The notes under the pieces: generated by a model
Told to the model about the DNA's origin: nothing
Seen by the model: only the letters and a program-made list of their open reading frames with translations
Database searches by the model: none
Program-made: the position numbers and the translations under genes
DNA from: Halobacteriales archaeon YIM A00013
GTDB lineage: Archaea > Halobacteriota > Halobacteria > Halobacteriales > Haloarculaceae
Length of the DNA: 64,000 bases
Direction of reading: 5' to 3'
NCBI GenBank assembly: GCA_025041195.1
Contig: JAKCFM010000002.1
Span: forward strand, 124,001 to 188,000
Shown: positions 9,104-18,052 of the stretch, one piece after another
How positions within the stretch are numbered: position 1 is the stretch's first letter
Layout of the letters: each line of letters opens with the position of its first letter

Positions 9104-9886
9104 TCAGATGCCGATACTGATAAAGATGAGTCGAATTCCAATAATGGCCAGTAATACCAACACAAATTCGTCGATATACCTATCTGGCAGCAGATGACGA
9201 ATCTGTTGGCCACTTTCTACGCCGACAAGCCCAACGAGTGCCGCACCGACCGAAAGCCACACGATCGCTCCTGAGCCGTATAGATCCAGTATCCATGCTG
9301 CTCCGACACGTATTGATGAAATACCGAGGAAGACCAGCGCGAGCACACCCACGAAAATCGATCGCTGAAGATCAAGACTATCGAGGTAGGCGACTATCGA
9401 GACACCAACGTTACTTGCTCCGAATACCAGCCCACTTCCGAAGCCGATCCCAAGTTGGGCGTTCGGATGTTGTTCGAAGTGGTTCGATGTAACGTATCCT
9501 TTGCCTGGCATTGGAACTGTATCCTGCGTAAACGCTACGTAACCCAACGTGAACACACCAAGCGCGAAGGTTAGCACCATGGTTGGAATCCACTGGAGTA
9601 TCACCATTCCGATGACGGTTCCAATAGCGGCCGCCACGATGAACGACGTGAACTGACGCCCGCAGGACACCAATTGCTTGCGATTAAGTTCACCAAGGAG
9701 GGGGATATTCGAAACAAATACGGGAATGATCATGAGAACCACAGCCTGCTGTGGGCCGAGAACGGCAGCTGATCCGACTGTTCCGAACAGTGCATAGCCG
9801 AATCCAGTAATACCAGTCACGGTTCCAGCCAAGAATACGATGATCGCGATGAGAACAAGGACATCTGTCGAACAGCCGAGCACCAT
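9104..9886 (-). CDS. TauE/SafE-family membrane exporter
   Basis: Polytopic protein of about 260 residues with some eight hydrophobic helices. It begins with FLAGTVTGITGFGYALFGT, the glycine-rich first repeat typical of TauE/SafE (sulfite/sulfonate or other anion export). Its place after a DsrE protein on the same strand (84-base gap) supports a sulfur-related substrate, but the transported anion is unproven. The annotated start MVLGCS is the first in frame; a slightly later start is possible. Confidence 0.82.
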   Translation of the reverse strand: MVLGCSTDVLVLIAIIVFLAGTVTGITGFGYALFGTVGSAAVLGPQQAVVLMIIPVFVSNIPLLGELNRKQLVSCGRQFTSFIVAAAIGTVIGMVILQWIPTMVLTFALGVFTLGYVAFTQDTVPMPGKGYVTSNHFEQHPNAQLGIGFGSGLVFGASNVGVSIVAYLDSLDLQRSIFVGVLALVFLGISSIRVGAAWILDLYGSGAIVWLSVGAALVGLVGVESGQQIRHLLPDRYIDEFVLVLLAIIGIRLIFISIGI

Positions 9887-9970
9887 CTCACTATGAAGTT
9901 CCTGTTTGGCCGTTCGTCACTCGATTATGGTGTTTCGAGCATTCGTAGCTGACGGTACGACCTGACTGAC

Positions 9971-10321
9971 TCATGGAGCTTTGACGTAGCCGAACCCTTC
10001 GTCTTCCAGTCGAGCGAGTTCTCCCGAACCGGAGGGGACGACCGCAACGCCAGCAATCAGGTCGTCTTCGGTCGCACTCATTCCCGCTAAGGCGTTTCCA
10101 CAGGCGCACAGAGACACACCGTCGTCAAGCAATCTCTCGACCATCTCGGAATGGTCGGTGGTTTCCTCGACGAACATCCGCACCGCGGCTCCATTTGCGA
10201 GGATGATGACCACGTCGCCAGATGAATAAACAGTCTCGTCGGCGAGGAGGTTCGCGACGTTGATCATCGCGTGTTGCTGGTCACCGGCGTCCGGACTGGA
10301 GACATGGAATACTGTCTTCAT
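9971..10321 (-). CDS. DsrE/DsrF-like family protein
   Basis: Small (116-residue) cytoplasmic protein with the DsrE fold: MKTVFHVSSPD, DVVIILANGAAVRMF, and a loop with two cysteines, LCACGNALAGM, at the usual active position. Homologues carry persulfide sulfur or act as regulators. It is transcribed in the same direction as the CDGSH protein upstream (128-base gap) and the TauE exporter downstream, so a sulfur-transfer role is plausible. Confidence 0.87.
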   Translation of the reverse strand: MKTVFHVSSPDAGDQQHAMINVANLLADETVYSSGDVVIILANGAAVRMFVEETTDHSEMVERLLDDGVSLCACGNALAGMSATEDDLIAGVAVVPSGSGELARLEDEGFGYVKAP

Positions 10322-10449
10322 ACGTCGTATAGGTTGCTCTAGCCATTAGCCGTTTTGATGAATTGGATTACAGAAACCGGATAGTTTCTCCGAGCCGCAG
10401 TTATGCAGGAATACCAAACGTTTCAGGCACCATTGATAAGGCAGTACAG

Positions 10450-11121
10450 TCACTGATCAGATTGTATTTCGTTCGAAAATCCAATCTCAGCGTGTGTTCC
10501 GTCACAGAAGGGTTTGTCCTGCGAACCGCCACAGCGGCAGAGAGCAGCATTCGCATCCCAAACTGTAGAATCATCCCCTATGCCGTGGAGTTCGAACGCG
10601 CCGTCGAAGAGGAGTGGGCCATCAGGAGCCGGAACAACGTGGAGTGTACCCTCTCTTTCTATGGCTTCAGTCTCCTCGTGGTCTTCTGCTATCGAACTAT
10701 CTGCCTGGAAGCCCGTATCCGAGTGACTGTTGTCACAGAGTGGTTTATTTTCCGATAATCCACAGCGACAGAGCGCCACCCGCGTATTTACGAGCAGCGT
10801 CTCGTCGTCGGAGGTAGTAATTTCGATATCGCCGTGAAGATAGAGCGGTCCATCAGGGGCCACCGTTACCGAATTCTCGTCCGGGACGGTTTCTTCAGGA
10901 CCGCCGTCCGTGCGCTCGAAATGGAGCGCACCTGTGGGACACGCCGTGATGACGTCCGCTAGATCGGCCACGTCGGCGTTGTCGGGATCGATCCATGGCC
11001 GCTTGTCGGGGTTAAATACCGCAGGCAACCTATTGACGCACTCTCTGGCGTGAATGCATCGCTGCACGTTGTAGCTGATCTCGATATTCTCGCCGGAGTA
11101 CTGGTGGATGTCTTCTTTCAT
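10450..11121 (-). CDS. [4Fe-4S]-like divergent ferredoxin domain fused to two CDGSH iron-sulfur domains
   Basis: Protein of 223 residues in three parts. An Fer4_19-type ferredoxin domain comes first (Cys22, Cys28, Cys61, in RCIHARECVN and ACPTGALHFER). CDGSH domain 1 follows (C118-x-C120, C129, H133; LCRCG...PLCDNSH), then CDGSH domain 2 (C195-x-C197, C206, H210; LCRCG...PFCDGTH). Each CDGSH motif has the three-Cys-one-His ligand set for a [2Fe-2S] cluster. This architecture (a mono-cluster ferredoxin plus twin CDGSH) is known in archaea and bacteria. The role is likely cytoplasmic electron or cluster transfer tied to the neighbouring sulfur genes. Confidence 0.93.
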   Translation of the reverse strand: MKEDIHQYSGENIEISYNVQRCIHARECVNRLPAVFNPDKRPWIDPDNADVADLADVITACPTGALHFERTDGGPEETVPDENSVTVAPDGPLYLHGDIEITTSDDETLLVNTRVALCRCGLSENKPLCDNSHSDTGFQADSSIAEDHEETEAIEREGTLHVVPAPDGPLLFDGAFELHGIGDDSTVWDANAALCRCGGSQDKPFCDGTHAEIGFSNEIQSDQ

Positions 11122-11421
11122 TGTGGATCACTACTCATGGTAACTATACTCACGGTGTGGAAGCACGTTAGCATTGGCCCTTCTGCTCACTAGAACGTTG
11201 CAAACACTGTAGCACCGTGCGTTTCCTTCATGTGAATGATATAACGACTTCCGACCGATGATAGAGTCTTCCTCATAGGGTGAACGACTCTATACGATAG
11301 TCGAAGCAATCGAATACCAAGCAACAGAATGGTTCTTCGACAAGTAGTAACATTTCTGTCACCCGCTACTTCGAGTGCTGGCTGAAATATAAACGGTCTC
11401 GCTGCGTTATATAGGTGTGTC
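11122..11421. other. divergent intergenic region, no gene recognised
   Basis: This 300-base gap separates two divergent genes. A TATATA-like stretch lies just before the VOC gene start (near 11,410), consistent with a leaderless promoter. No convincing small gene or palindrome was seen. Confidence 0.5.
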
Positions 11422-12390
11422 ATGTCGCCAGCAACATCGGGATTTCATCACGTGACCGCTATCGCGGGTGATCCGCAGCAAACCGCCGAGTTCTACGTCG
11501 AAACACTCGGTCTGCGGTTCGTCAAAAAGACCGTCAACCACGACAGCAAGTACACCTATCACTTCTATTTCGGCGACAGAGAAGGAACACCGGGAACGAA
11601 CATTACGTTCTTCCCGTGGGGTGAGCATGGACGTTCGGGACAGTTCGGCGATGGACAAACTCGGACCACGACGTACTTTATTCCCGAAGGGTCGCTCGAT
11701 TACTGGCGCGACCGACTGGAATCGCATGACATCGACGTCGATGGCCCGATCGAACGGTTTGGTGAGACAGTCGTTACGTTCGACGATCCGGATGGTATTA
11801 CGCTCGCGCTCGTCGCCACAGACGATGCACCAAACGGGCAGCCGTGGGACGAAAGTCCGGTTCCACCAGGACATCAGTTGCGTGGTTTTCACAGCGTTAC
11901 CCTCGCCGTTGGTGACATCGAACCAACCGCCGATGTGTTGACCGACGCACTCGGCTACGAATTCGAAGCCGAAGAGAACGGTCGGTACCGCTACCGCTCC
12001 GCTGCTGGAGCCCCTGGCTCTATCGTCGATCTCGTCGAAACCGACCATGGGCGAGGGCAGATTGGAATCGGAACGGTCCACCACGTTGCGTACCAGGCCG
12101 AGGATACTGACGAACAGGAACGGTGGCGCAAGCAATTGAGCGAACATGGACTGCGCGTTACTGATATTATCGACCGAGTGTACTTCAAATCAATCTACTT
12201 CCGCGAGCCGGGTGGCGTCCTGTTCGAGATAGCAACGATGGGGCCCGGATTCACTGTCGATCAGAGCCAGGACGAACTCGGCACGGATCTTGCACTACCG
12301 GAGTGGCTGGAGAACGAACGCAACGAGATCGAATCGCGGCTTCCGTCGTTCGAAGGCCCGTCTGTTGAACCAGCTCCTGATGAAGACTGA
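11422..12390 (+). CDS. ring-cleaving dioxygenase-like VOC (glyoxalase) protein
   Basis: Protein of 322 residues with two vicinal-oxygen-chelate halves. The first begins GFHHVTAIAGDPQQTAEFY. The second begins LRGFHSVTLAVGDIEPT and includes GTVHHVAYQAED and GGVLFEIATMGPGF, which supply His/Glu metal ligands. Length and the GPGFTVDQ tail match the MhqA/MhqO-type hydroquinone dioxygenases. The enzyme should be cytoplasmic and act on quinones or aromatics. It is followed by a broken copy of itself and a broken esterase, the usual partner of this family, so the pathway here is partly lost. Confidence 0.9.
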   Translation: MSPATSGFHHVTAIAGDPQQTAEFYVETLGLRFVKKTVNHDSKYTYHFYFGDREGTPGTNITFFPWGEHGRSGQFGDGQTRTTTYFIPEGSLDYWRDRLESHDIDVDGPIERFGETVVTFDDPDGITLALVATDDAPNGQPWDESPVPPGHQLRGFHSVTLAVGDIEPTADVLTDALGYEFEAEENGRYRYRSAAGAPGSIVDLVETDHGRGQIGIGTVHHVAYQAEDTDEQERWRKQLSEHGLRVTDIIDRVYFKSIYFREPGGVLFEIATMGPGFTVDQSQDELGTDLALPEWLENERNEIESRLPSFEGPSVEPAPDED

Positions 12391-12404
12391 CAGTATGAGA
12401 AGCC

Positions 12405-12974
12405 GTGATCCCGTGTCAAGTACGGTTCCGAATCGAACCGTGGGCTGACAGTCCAGTCTCAGTTGAGAACGCTATCCGTGGCTTCTATGAGGTGACACTC
12501 AACTCGCTCGATCCAAAGAGTGCAGTCGCTGTTCTCGAATCGCTAGGATACAAACGAATCGCAAAAGAAGGTGATCGGACACGTTACCGGACGTCCGGAG
12601 ACCGTGCAGCATTTGTCGACGTTCTTGATCAGCCCGATGCTCCACGAGGACGACAGGGCGTCGGGACAGTTTACCATATCGCGTTTCGGACGGCTGACGA
12701 ACAGACCCAAGCGGAGTGGCGCGAGCCACTTTCGGAGATCGGGATTCACGTGACGCCTCAGAAGGATCGACAGTAGTTCAAGTCGATTTACTTCCGAGAC
12801 CCCGGTGATATTCTCTTCGAGATCGCAACCGACGAGCCGGGCTTCACCCGTGATGAGTCCATCACGGAGCTGGAAACAGAGCTAAAGCTACCACCGTGGT
12901 TAGAGAGTGAACGAGATATGCTCGAACAGCGTCTTCCTGTGATCGAATCGGCCAGCGTACCGGAGGCACACTAA
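12405..12974 (+). pseudogene. truncated, nonsense-interrupted tandem copy of the VOC gene
   Basis: The frame from 12,405 aligns only with the second half of the upstream VOC protein ([61 protein letters not shown]). The N-terminal metal-binding half is absent. A TAG at 12,774-12,776 replaces the Tyr of the matching DRVYFKSIYF segment. The same frame then continues open to the TAA at 12,972-12,974. It is a tandem duplicate that lost its front half and then gained a stop. Confidence 0.92.
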
Positions 12975-12980
12975 CGTGAC

Positions 12981-13565
12981 TGGACCCCATCAAAACCAAC
13001 CCCCTGGAGACGGCCGGCGTATCCTTGGAGGCTGTCGAGGCCGCTGTCGTTCTCGTTCACGGGCGTGGAGCGACCGTCCAGAGTATCGTCCAAACGACCA
13101 ATGAGTTCGACCACGACGATATCGCGAATCGAACGACCCCGGGCGCACGTCAGGGTTGCAAGCCATCGCCGACGCCGTGAGCAGAGCCAACGAAGCAGAC
13201 ATTCCAACAGACCGTGTGATGATCCTTGGCTTCTCACAGGGGGCATGTCTAGCGAGTGAGTTCGTTGGGCGTACTCCAAGGCGCTACGGTGGGTTTGTAG
13301 TCCTGAGTGGCGCTCTCATTGGTGAAGCCATCGATCCCGACGACTACGAGGATGACCTGCGAACACGCCCGTGTTCCTCGGCTGTAGCGATGTGGATCCA
13401 CATATCCCTGAAGAACGAGTTCCTACGACAGCCGATATCTTTGGACAGATGGACGCTGATATAACTTTGCGTCTCTACGAGGGAATGAGCCACGGCATCA
13501 ATGAGGACGAACTTCGCGCAGTGACCGATCTCTTCGATGGACTCAGCCGAAATGAGCCAGAATAA
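12981..13565 (+). pseudogene. frameshifted phospholipase/carboxylesterase (MhqD-like)
   Basis: Three pieces in different frames reconstruct an alpha/beta hydrolase. They are AAVVLVHGRGATVQSIV near 13,045, then PGRTSGLQAIADAV...LGFSQGACLASEF (nucleophile Ser in GFSQG), then FLGCSDVDPHIPEERV (Asp) and YEGMSHGINEDE (His). The stretch between the first two blocks is shortened, and a second frameshift lies near 13,370. In relatives this esterase follows the ring-cleaving dioxygenase and handles quinone or aromatic stress. Here it is inactive. Confidence 0.9.
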
Positions 13566-13855
13566 GTCGAGATATCTGAATTGCACCCTTTCGACGTGCT
13601 CCGCCTTCGTGAGCTGAATTTCGTTGAAGGCAACGATCGGATGTGGTCCCGGTGGTCGTACGTTTGATATCTCCGGAGTCTGTGAGGCTGGCGAGGGCTC
13701 GAATACGAGAATAGGGGTCCGCGCTCGCGTGGACTCTCAAAAAGAGGCGCGGAGACTTTGATCCAGACAAATCACCAGTCATGATACTCGTCTACAATAA
13801 TATCGAAGACGTTGGCGGAGACATTGCCGAGTGCGACGATGCCATTTAGCCATCT

Positions 13856-14049
13856 AATCACGACGAACACTACATCATTGGGGATGCTCATACAAACAGC
13901 TTGAGAACCGCTATCGCTTTCCTCGCTGTAGGTTCCAGAGTGTCTCAAAATACCATTTACAGGGCTATCTGAACTTCTTGGGCTATATCCTCAACACCAA
14001 CGGCTGGTTCAAGAAAATCCTCGGTGCTAAAATAGCTGTGATTAGATAG
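13856..14049 (+). pseudogene. relic of an IS1595-type transposase C-terminus
   Basis: The translation gives YIIGDAHTNSL, then, after a one-base shift, ENRYRFPRCRFQSVSKYHL and GYLNFLGYILNTNGWFKKIL. This follows the end of IS1595-family transposases (HxNxxENRxSxLR...RGVSKxHLxxYLxFxxLxLN). Family assignment is from memory of that pattern. The upstream catalytic parts are not present, and no terminal repeats were seen. The remnant lies directly before the methionyl-tRNA synthetase paralogue. Confidence 0.75.
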
Positions 14050-14096
14050 CTCACACGAGAACGTTCTATAAGCCTGCCGTATAATGTACAAAGAGT

Positions 14097-15758
14097 ATGG
14101 CCCATAACTCCTTCCCGACCGACCATCCTGCTATCGTCACCTGCGGGCTACCCTATGCAAATGGTGACCTCCATATCGGCCATCTCCGGACGTACATTGG
14201 GGGGGATGTTATCGATCGTGCACTCCAGAAACTCGGTCAGCAGACTGCATTCGTCAGTGGCTCCGATATGCACGGAACGCCGATCGCTGTCAACGCCCGA
14301 GAGAAAGGCGTCTCTCCGGAGAAATTTGCACTCCAGTGGCATGAGAAGTATCAAAACACTTTCTCTCGGTTCAACATTGATTTCGACAATTACGGTCATA
14401 CTGATGATGAGACAAATACGGCACTAACGCAGGAGCTCGTAAGAGACCTCGACGAACGTGGTCATATCTACGAATCCGAGGTTGAAGTCGCGTGGGATAC
14501 CGACGTAGACCAACCGCTGCCAGATCGATACATCGAAGGCATCTGTCCGTACTGTGGAGCGGTGGCTCGAGGTGATGAGTGTGAGAATTGTGGTCGCCAT
14601 CTCGAACCAGGCGAACTTGGGGAGCCACGCAGCGTTCTCACGGGAAGTCCGCCCGAATACCGGGTTCGCCAACACAAGTTCTTCCGACTCTCGGACTTTC
14701 AGGCCTACTTGCAAGAATTCATCGATCGTCTCGAAGGCACGGAAAACGCGCGCAATCAGCCTCGTGAGTGGATCGAAACCGAACTCAGAGACTGGGGAAT
14801 CACCCGTGACCTGGAGTGGGGGATCCCGTATCCGAAAGAAGAGACGGATCTCGTCCTCTACGTTTGGGTCGATGCGCCGATCGAATATATCGCCAGTACG
14901 AAACAGTATGCTGACCGGGTTGGGAAAGACGTCTTCGATTGGACTGACGTATGGAAACAGGACGACGGTGAGATCATCCATGTCATCGGTCGTGACATCA
15001 TTCAACATCATACGGTGTTCTGGCCTGCAGTGCTACGTGCCGTCGAGTACACCGAACCACGTGCGGTCATGGCGAGTGGATTCGTTAACGTAGGGGGAAA
15101 GGCGTTTTCGACTAGTCGAGACTACGCTATCTGGGCCGATGAATACCTCGAAACTGGGTTTCATCCGGATCTCTATCGCTATTACGTCACCACTGGGAGC
15201 ACCTTCCAGCAGGATATCGAGTTTTCGTGGGAACGCTTCGCTGACCGCGTGAACAGCGAACTGGTCGGCACCCTCGGCAACTTCCTCTATCGAACGTTGC
15301 TCTTCGCCTACCGGCATTACGAGGGCACACCTGACGCGCCTCTCTCTGAAGGAATTCACGACCGCATCCAGGAGGCGAATGATGAGTTCGTCGCCGGGAT
15401 CAACGACTATTCAATTCGAGCAGTGGGCATCGCCGCTCTCGATCTCGCCCGATTCGGGAACAGGTATCTCCAACAGTCCGAACCCTGGAATCTCATCGAA
15501 ACCGATCCCGAGCGGGCTTCGCGAGTGATCCGCGATTGTATCCAACTGGCGAAAGCAATTGCCGTCCTCATTGAACCAGTCACTCCACAGAAAGCTGCAC
15601 ATCTTTGGGAACAACTATCTGAAACCACCTCAGTGCACGATATATCGATTGATACCGCACTCGAAGCACCGGCTTCTGCACTAGAGGAGCCGATACCGCT
15701 ATTCGAGAAAATCCCAGACGACAGCATTGAAGAGCTCACGGAAGCGCTTCGAGAATAA
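14097..15758 (+). CDS. methionyl-tRNA synthetase-like protein, short paralogue
   Basis: Class I aminoacyl-tRNA synthetase core of 553 residues. The HIGH motif is at 26-29 (GDLHIGHLRTY). A zinc knuckle has C150-x2-C153 and C162-x2-C165 (CPYCG...CENCG), and the MetRS core segments GSDMHGTPI and VWVDAPIEYI are present. The KMSKS loop reads GGKAFSTSR (334-341), missing the first Lys of the usual K(M/F)S(K/T)S. The anticodon-binding helices are present, but the C-terminal EMAP-type tRNA-binding domain common in haloarchaeal MetG is absent. A TATAAT-like box lies just upstream. It is probably a second, accessory copy, perhaps giving inhibitor tolerance or a non-canonical role; activity is uncertain. 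Confidence 0.85.
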   Translation: MAHNSFPTDHPAIVTCGLPYANGDLHIGHLRTYIGGDVIDRALQKLGQQTAFVSGSDMHGTPIAVNAREKGVSPEKFALQWHEKYQNTFSRFNIDFDNYGHTDDETNTALTQELVRDLDERGHIYESEVEVAWDTDVDQPLPDRYIEGICPYCGAVARGDECENCGRHLEPGELGEPRSVLTGSPPEYRVRQHKFFRLSDFQAYLQEFIDRLEGTENARNQPREWIETELRDWGITRDLEWGIPYPKEETDLVLYVWVDAPIEYIASTKQYADRVGKDVFDWTDVWKQDDGEIIHVIGRDIIQHHTVFWPAVLRAVEYTEPRAVMASGFVNVGGKAFSTSRDYAIWADEYLETGFHPDLYRYYVTTGSTFQQDIEFSWERFADRVNSELVGTLGNFLYRTLLFAYRHYEGTPDAPLSEGIHDRIQEANDEFVAGINDYSIRAVGIAALDLARFGNRYLQQSEPWNLIETDPERASRVIRDCIQLAKAIAVLIEPVTPQKAAHLWEQLSETTSVHDISIDTALEAPASALEEPIPLFEKIPDDSIEELTEALRE

Positions 15759-15940
15759 TCCGTCGGCTGGTCCTCCACCACTCCCGAACCAGCGGTTACG
15801 AAGATGGCCAGAGGTCAATCAGGTGATTCGAGACCGCACATTGCTCGGTGATAATCAGAAACTTATTTGCGTCCATACAGGCCGTGTACAATTGATTTGG
15901 GGACAACACTATGAGTCACGTTCCCCGATCTGTACAGATC

Positions 15941-17017
15941 CTAGTTAAAGAAATCTTCAATCCACTTCGATCGTAAAATATGCTCTTTTTCTACTTGCTC
16001 AGTAATGATTCCAACATAGCATCCTTCCTCACTGTCTTCGCGACGTTCCTTTTCATCATGAAATCTCCATGGTAGACCGATTGTATCGAATTGATCTGTT
16101 ATAGTATCACGAACTTGAGTGAGGTGCTTCCATGATATCTCACCGTTGAGCGCGATGTACATACCACCCACTTCAGCACCTGGCATGTTTTCAGGCACAG
16201 TGATTGGCGGGCGTGCCCACACAGTGAGATTCTCTACCGTATCTTCAAAATCTTCAGTGATCAATTCACCCCACACGATGAGGTCTTCAAAATCAACAGA
16301 TGTGTCTAGCTCAAATCCCTGATCTGGAGTTGTACTACTGTCAATAGCATCCTGATAACAGTCGTCCAGCCACTGAGCAAGTTCTGGGAGATTCCACATA
16401 GTAGCAAGATCGGTAATGACCTCCTCGTAGTATTTTCCTGTGTCAATAGCTCGTTCGAATCCTTCAACGGTTGCTTCGTGACGCTGTGGGGCTAACCACG
16501 CATACGCAACTTCTTCCGAAGTAAACACACCATCTTCAACGAGATCGAATGCACTGAGATATGGTGGTTCCGTTGTCAGAAAGTGATCGATGTCCGCTGC
16601 TGGATAGCCAAAAAAGCATCCCCAGCGCCGGTGATGTGCGTCAGAAATATTTCTGTTTGAGGGTAGCATGTCAAACCGCCACTGGGTGCGAGCAATGTTG
16701 ATTACATCATCAGTGTGGTGGTTATATACCAAACCAAATGTCTCAGCCACTTCCTTGACTGTAATAGGTGGATCTCCTGGTTCTGGCAGCCATGGCTTTT
16801 CTGGCTCGGATCGGTTGAACAATGAGAGTTGCGACGCTGGCCGTTCACACGACAGAACAAGCGCGAGCCAGAGTGGTTCTCGTGAGGGAGACCGCACCGT
16901 TTTACACCATTCTAGATATAGACGATACATTTCTCGCTGGGTGTCCGTCAGGCGCTCCAAGGGAAACGCAATCTCCGAAGCGGATATCTTCAACTCCTGT
17001 GAATATGGCGACCTCAT
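15941..17017 (-). CDS. hypothetical protein
   Basis: Unrecognised soluble protein of 358 residues. It has no signal peptide or membrane helix. It is acidic and rich in Trp and Tyr, with a predicted mixed alpha/beta N-terminal part (FPLERLTDTQREMYRLYLEW) and a C-terminal half containing ENLTVWARPPITVPENMPG and GGMYIALNGEISWKHL. Codon use is more AT-rich than in its neighbours and the upstream region is strongly AT-rich, suggesting separate acquisition. No operon partner; no function is proposed. Confidence 0.75.
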   Translation of the reverse strand: MRSPYSQELKISASEIAFPLERLTDTQREMYRLYLEWCKTVRSPSREPLWLALVLSCERPASQLSLFNRSEPEKPWLPEPGDPPITVKEVAETFGLVYNHHTDDVINIARTQWRFDMLPSNRNISDAHHRRWGCFFGYPAADIDHFLTTEPPYLSAFDLVEDGVFTSEEVAYAWLAPQRHEATVEGFERAIDTGKYYEEVITDLATMWNLPELAQWLDDCYQDAIDSSTTPDQGFELDTSVDFEDLIVWGELITEDFEDTVENLTVWARPPITVPENMPGAEVGGMYIALNGEISWKHLTQVRDTITDQFDTIGLPWRFHDEKERREDSEEGCYVGIITEQVEKEHILRSKWIEDFFN

Positions 17018-17226
17018 ATATCCACACAGGAATTGATACGTAGTAAATTCAGCTATATTTTGTATATAATTGAAATCTTCAACTTACCATTCGCAAATCT
17101 GACTCCAATCGTATGCCTGTTGGTTGAACTCGATTGGCACTGCGATCGTGGTGAGAGTTGGGCATCGACTTCTCGTGGGGGTCCGCTTCGTCGAGATGAT
17201 GGGTCGAGGTGAACGTTAACGCCTGA

Positions 17227-18027
17227 TTACCATCCGACCTCCCAGCCACCAGTTGCACGGAGATTTTGCCCCGTCAGCCACCGACCATTGTTGCTGACAA
17301 GAAAAGCGACCACAGCAGCGATGTCAGCGGCCGCTCCTCGTCGACCAAGTGGAGTCTGTCCAACCATTTGTTCGACCGTTTCATCAGACATGATGAGCCC
17401 ATCGGTATCCGTGACACCAGGTGAAACTGTGTTGACCCGGATATCCCGGTCACCAAGTTCATCGGCAAGCGCCGTTACCAGTTGCTCGCCAGCTGCCTTG
17501 CTTGCAGCATAAGGACCAATCCCCGCATCACCTCGCACCGTTCCCACTGTTGAGAGATCGACGATCCGTCCGCCGTCAGTGATGCGATTCGCTGCCTCCC
17601 GAATGACGAAGAAGGTGCCCTTTGCGTTCACATCGAACACCCGATCGAAGTCCGTCTCAGCGAACTCCGCAATCGGACCGCACACTGACGTCCCGGCCGC
17701 GTTGACGACAATATTTACTGGGCCAAACGCTGCTTCAGCTTCATCAAAGAGATGCTCAACGTCGCCTGTCTCACTGATATCACCTTGCACGGCCAGCGCA
17801 TCGCCGCCAGTCGAGTCGATCGCGTCGACGACATCGGTCGCCGCTCCGTCGTTGGTCACGTAGTTGATGACAACCGACGCTCCCTCGGTAGCAAGGCGTT
17901 CGGCAATTGCACGGCCGATACCACGCGAGGAGCCAGTCACGATCGCAACGTCGTGCTGGAGTGGCTTCGCTACATGGCTGTCGTCTGCTAGCGTTGTTTC
18001 CTCACTATCTGCATTGATACGTGTCAT
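17227..18027 (-). CDS. SDR-family oxidoreductase in the arsenic island
   Basis: Short-chain dehydrogenase of about 266 residues from the preferred start MTRINAD, which lies 25 bases after the arsM stop. The longer open frame upstream overlaps arsM and is unlikely. Motifs seen are TGSSRGIGRAIAERLA, VNAAGTS (NNAG equivalent), VDLSTVG (Ser) and YAASKAAG (Tyr, Lys). Spacing suggests co-transcription with arsR and arsM on the minus strand. The substrate is unknown; a link to arsenic or oxidative stress is by position only. Confidence 0.88.
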   Translation of the reverse strand: MTRINADSEETTLADDSHVAKPLQHDVAIVTGSSRGIGRAIAERLATEGASVVINYVTNDGAATDVVDAIDSTGGDALAVQGDISETGDVEHLFDEAEAAFGPVNIVVNAAGTSVCGPIAEFAETDFDRVFDVNAKGTFFVIREAANRITDGGRIVDLSTVGTVRGDAGIGPYAASKAAGEQLVTALADELGDRDIRVNTVSPGVTDTDGLIMSDETVEQMVGQTPLGRRGAAADIAAVVAFLVSNNGRWLTGQNLRATGGWEVGW

Positions 18028-18052
18028 TGATTGAATCTCGCCTCTAGAACCG

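Noticed and set aside
11407-12147. Minus-strand frame of 246 codons over the VOC gene
   Set aside because: Shadow of the intact VOC coding strand, which has clear family motifs; the antisense product has no acidic bias.
14424-15011. Minus-strand frame of 195 codons over the MetRS-like gene
   Set aside because: Antisense to clear MetRS motifs; no start region or family of its own.
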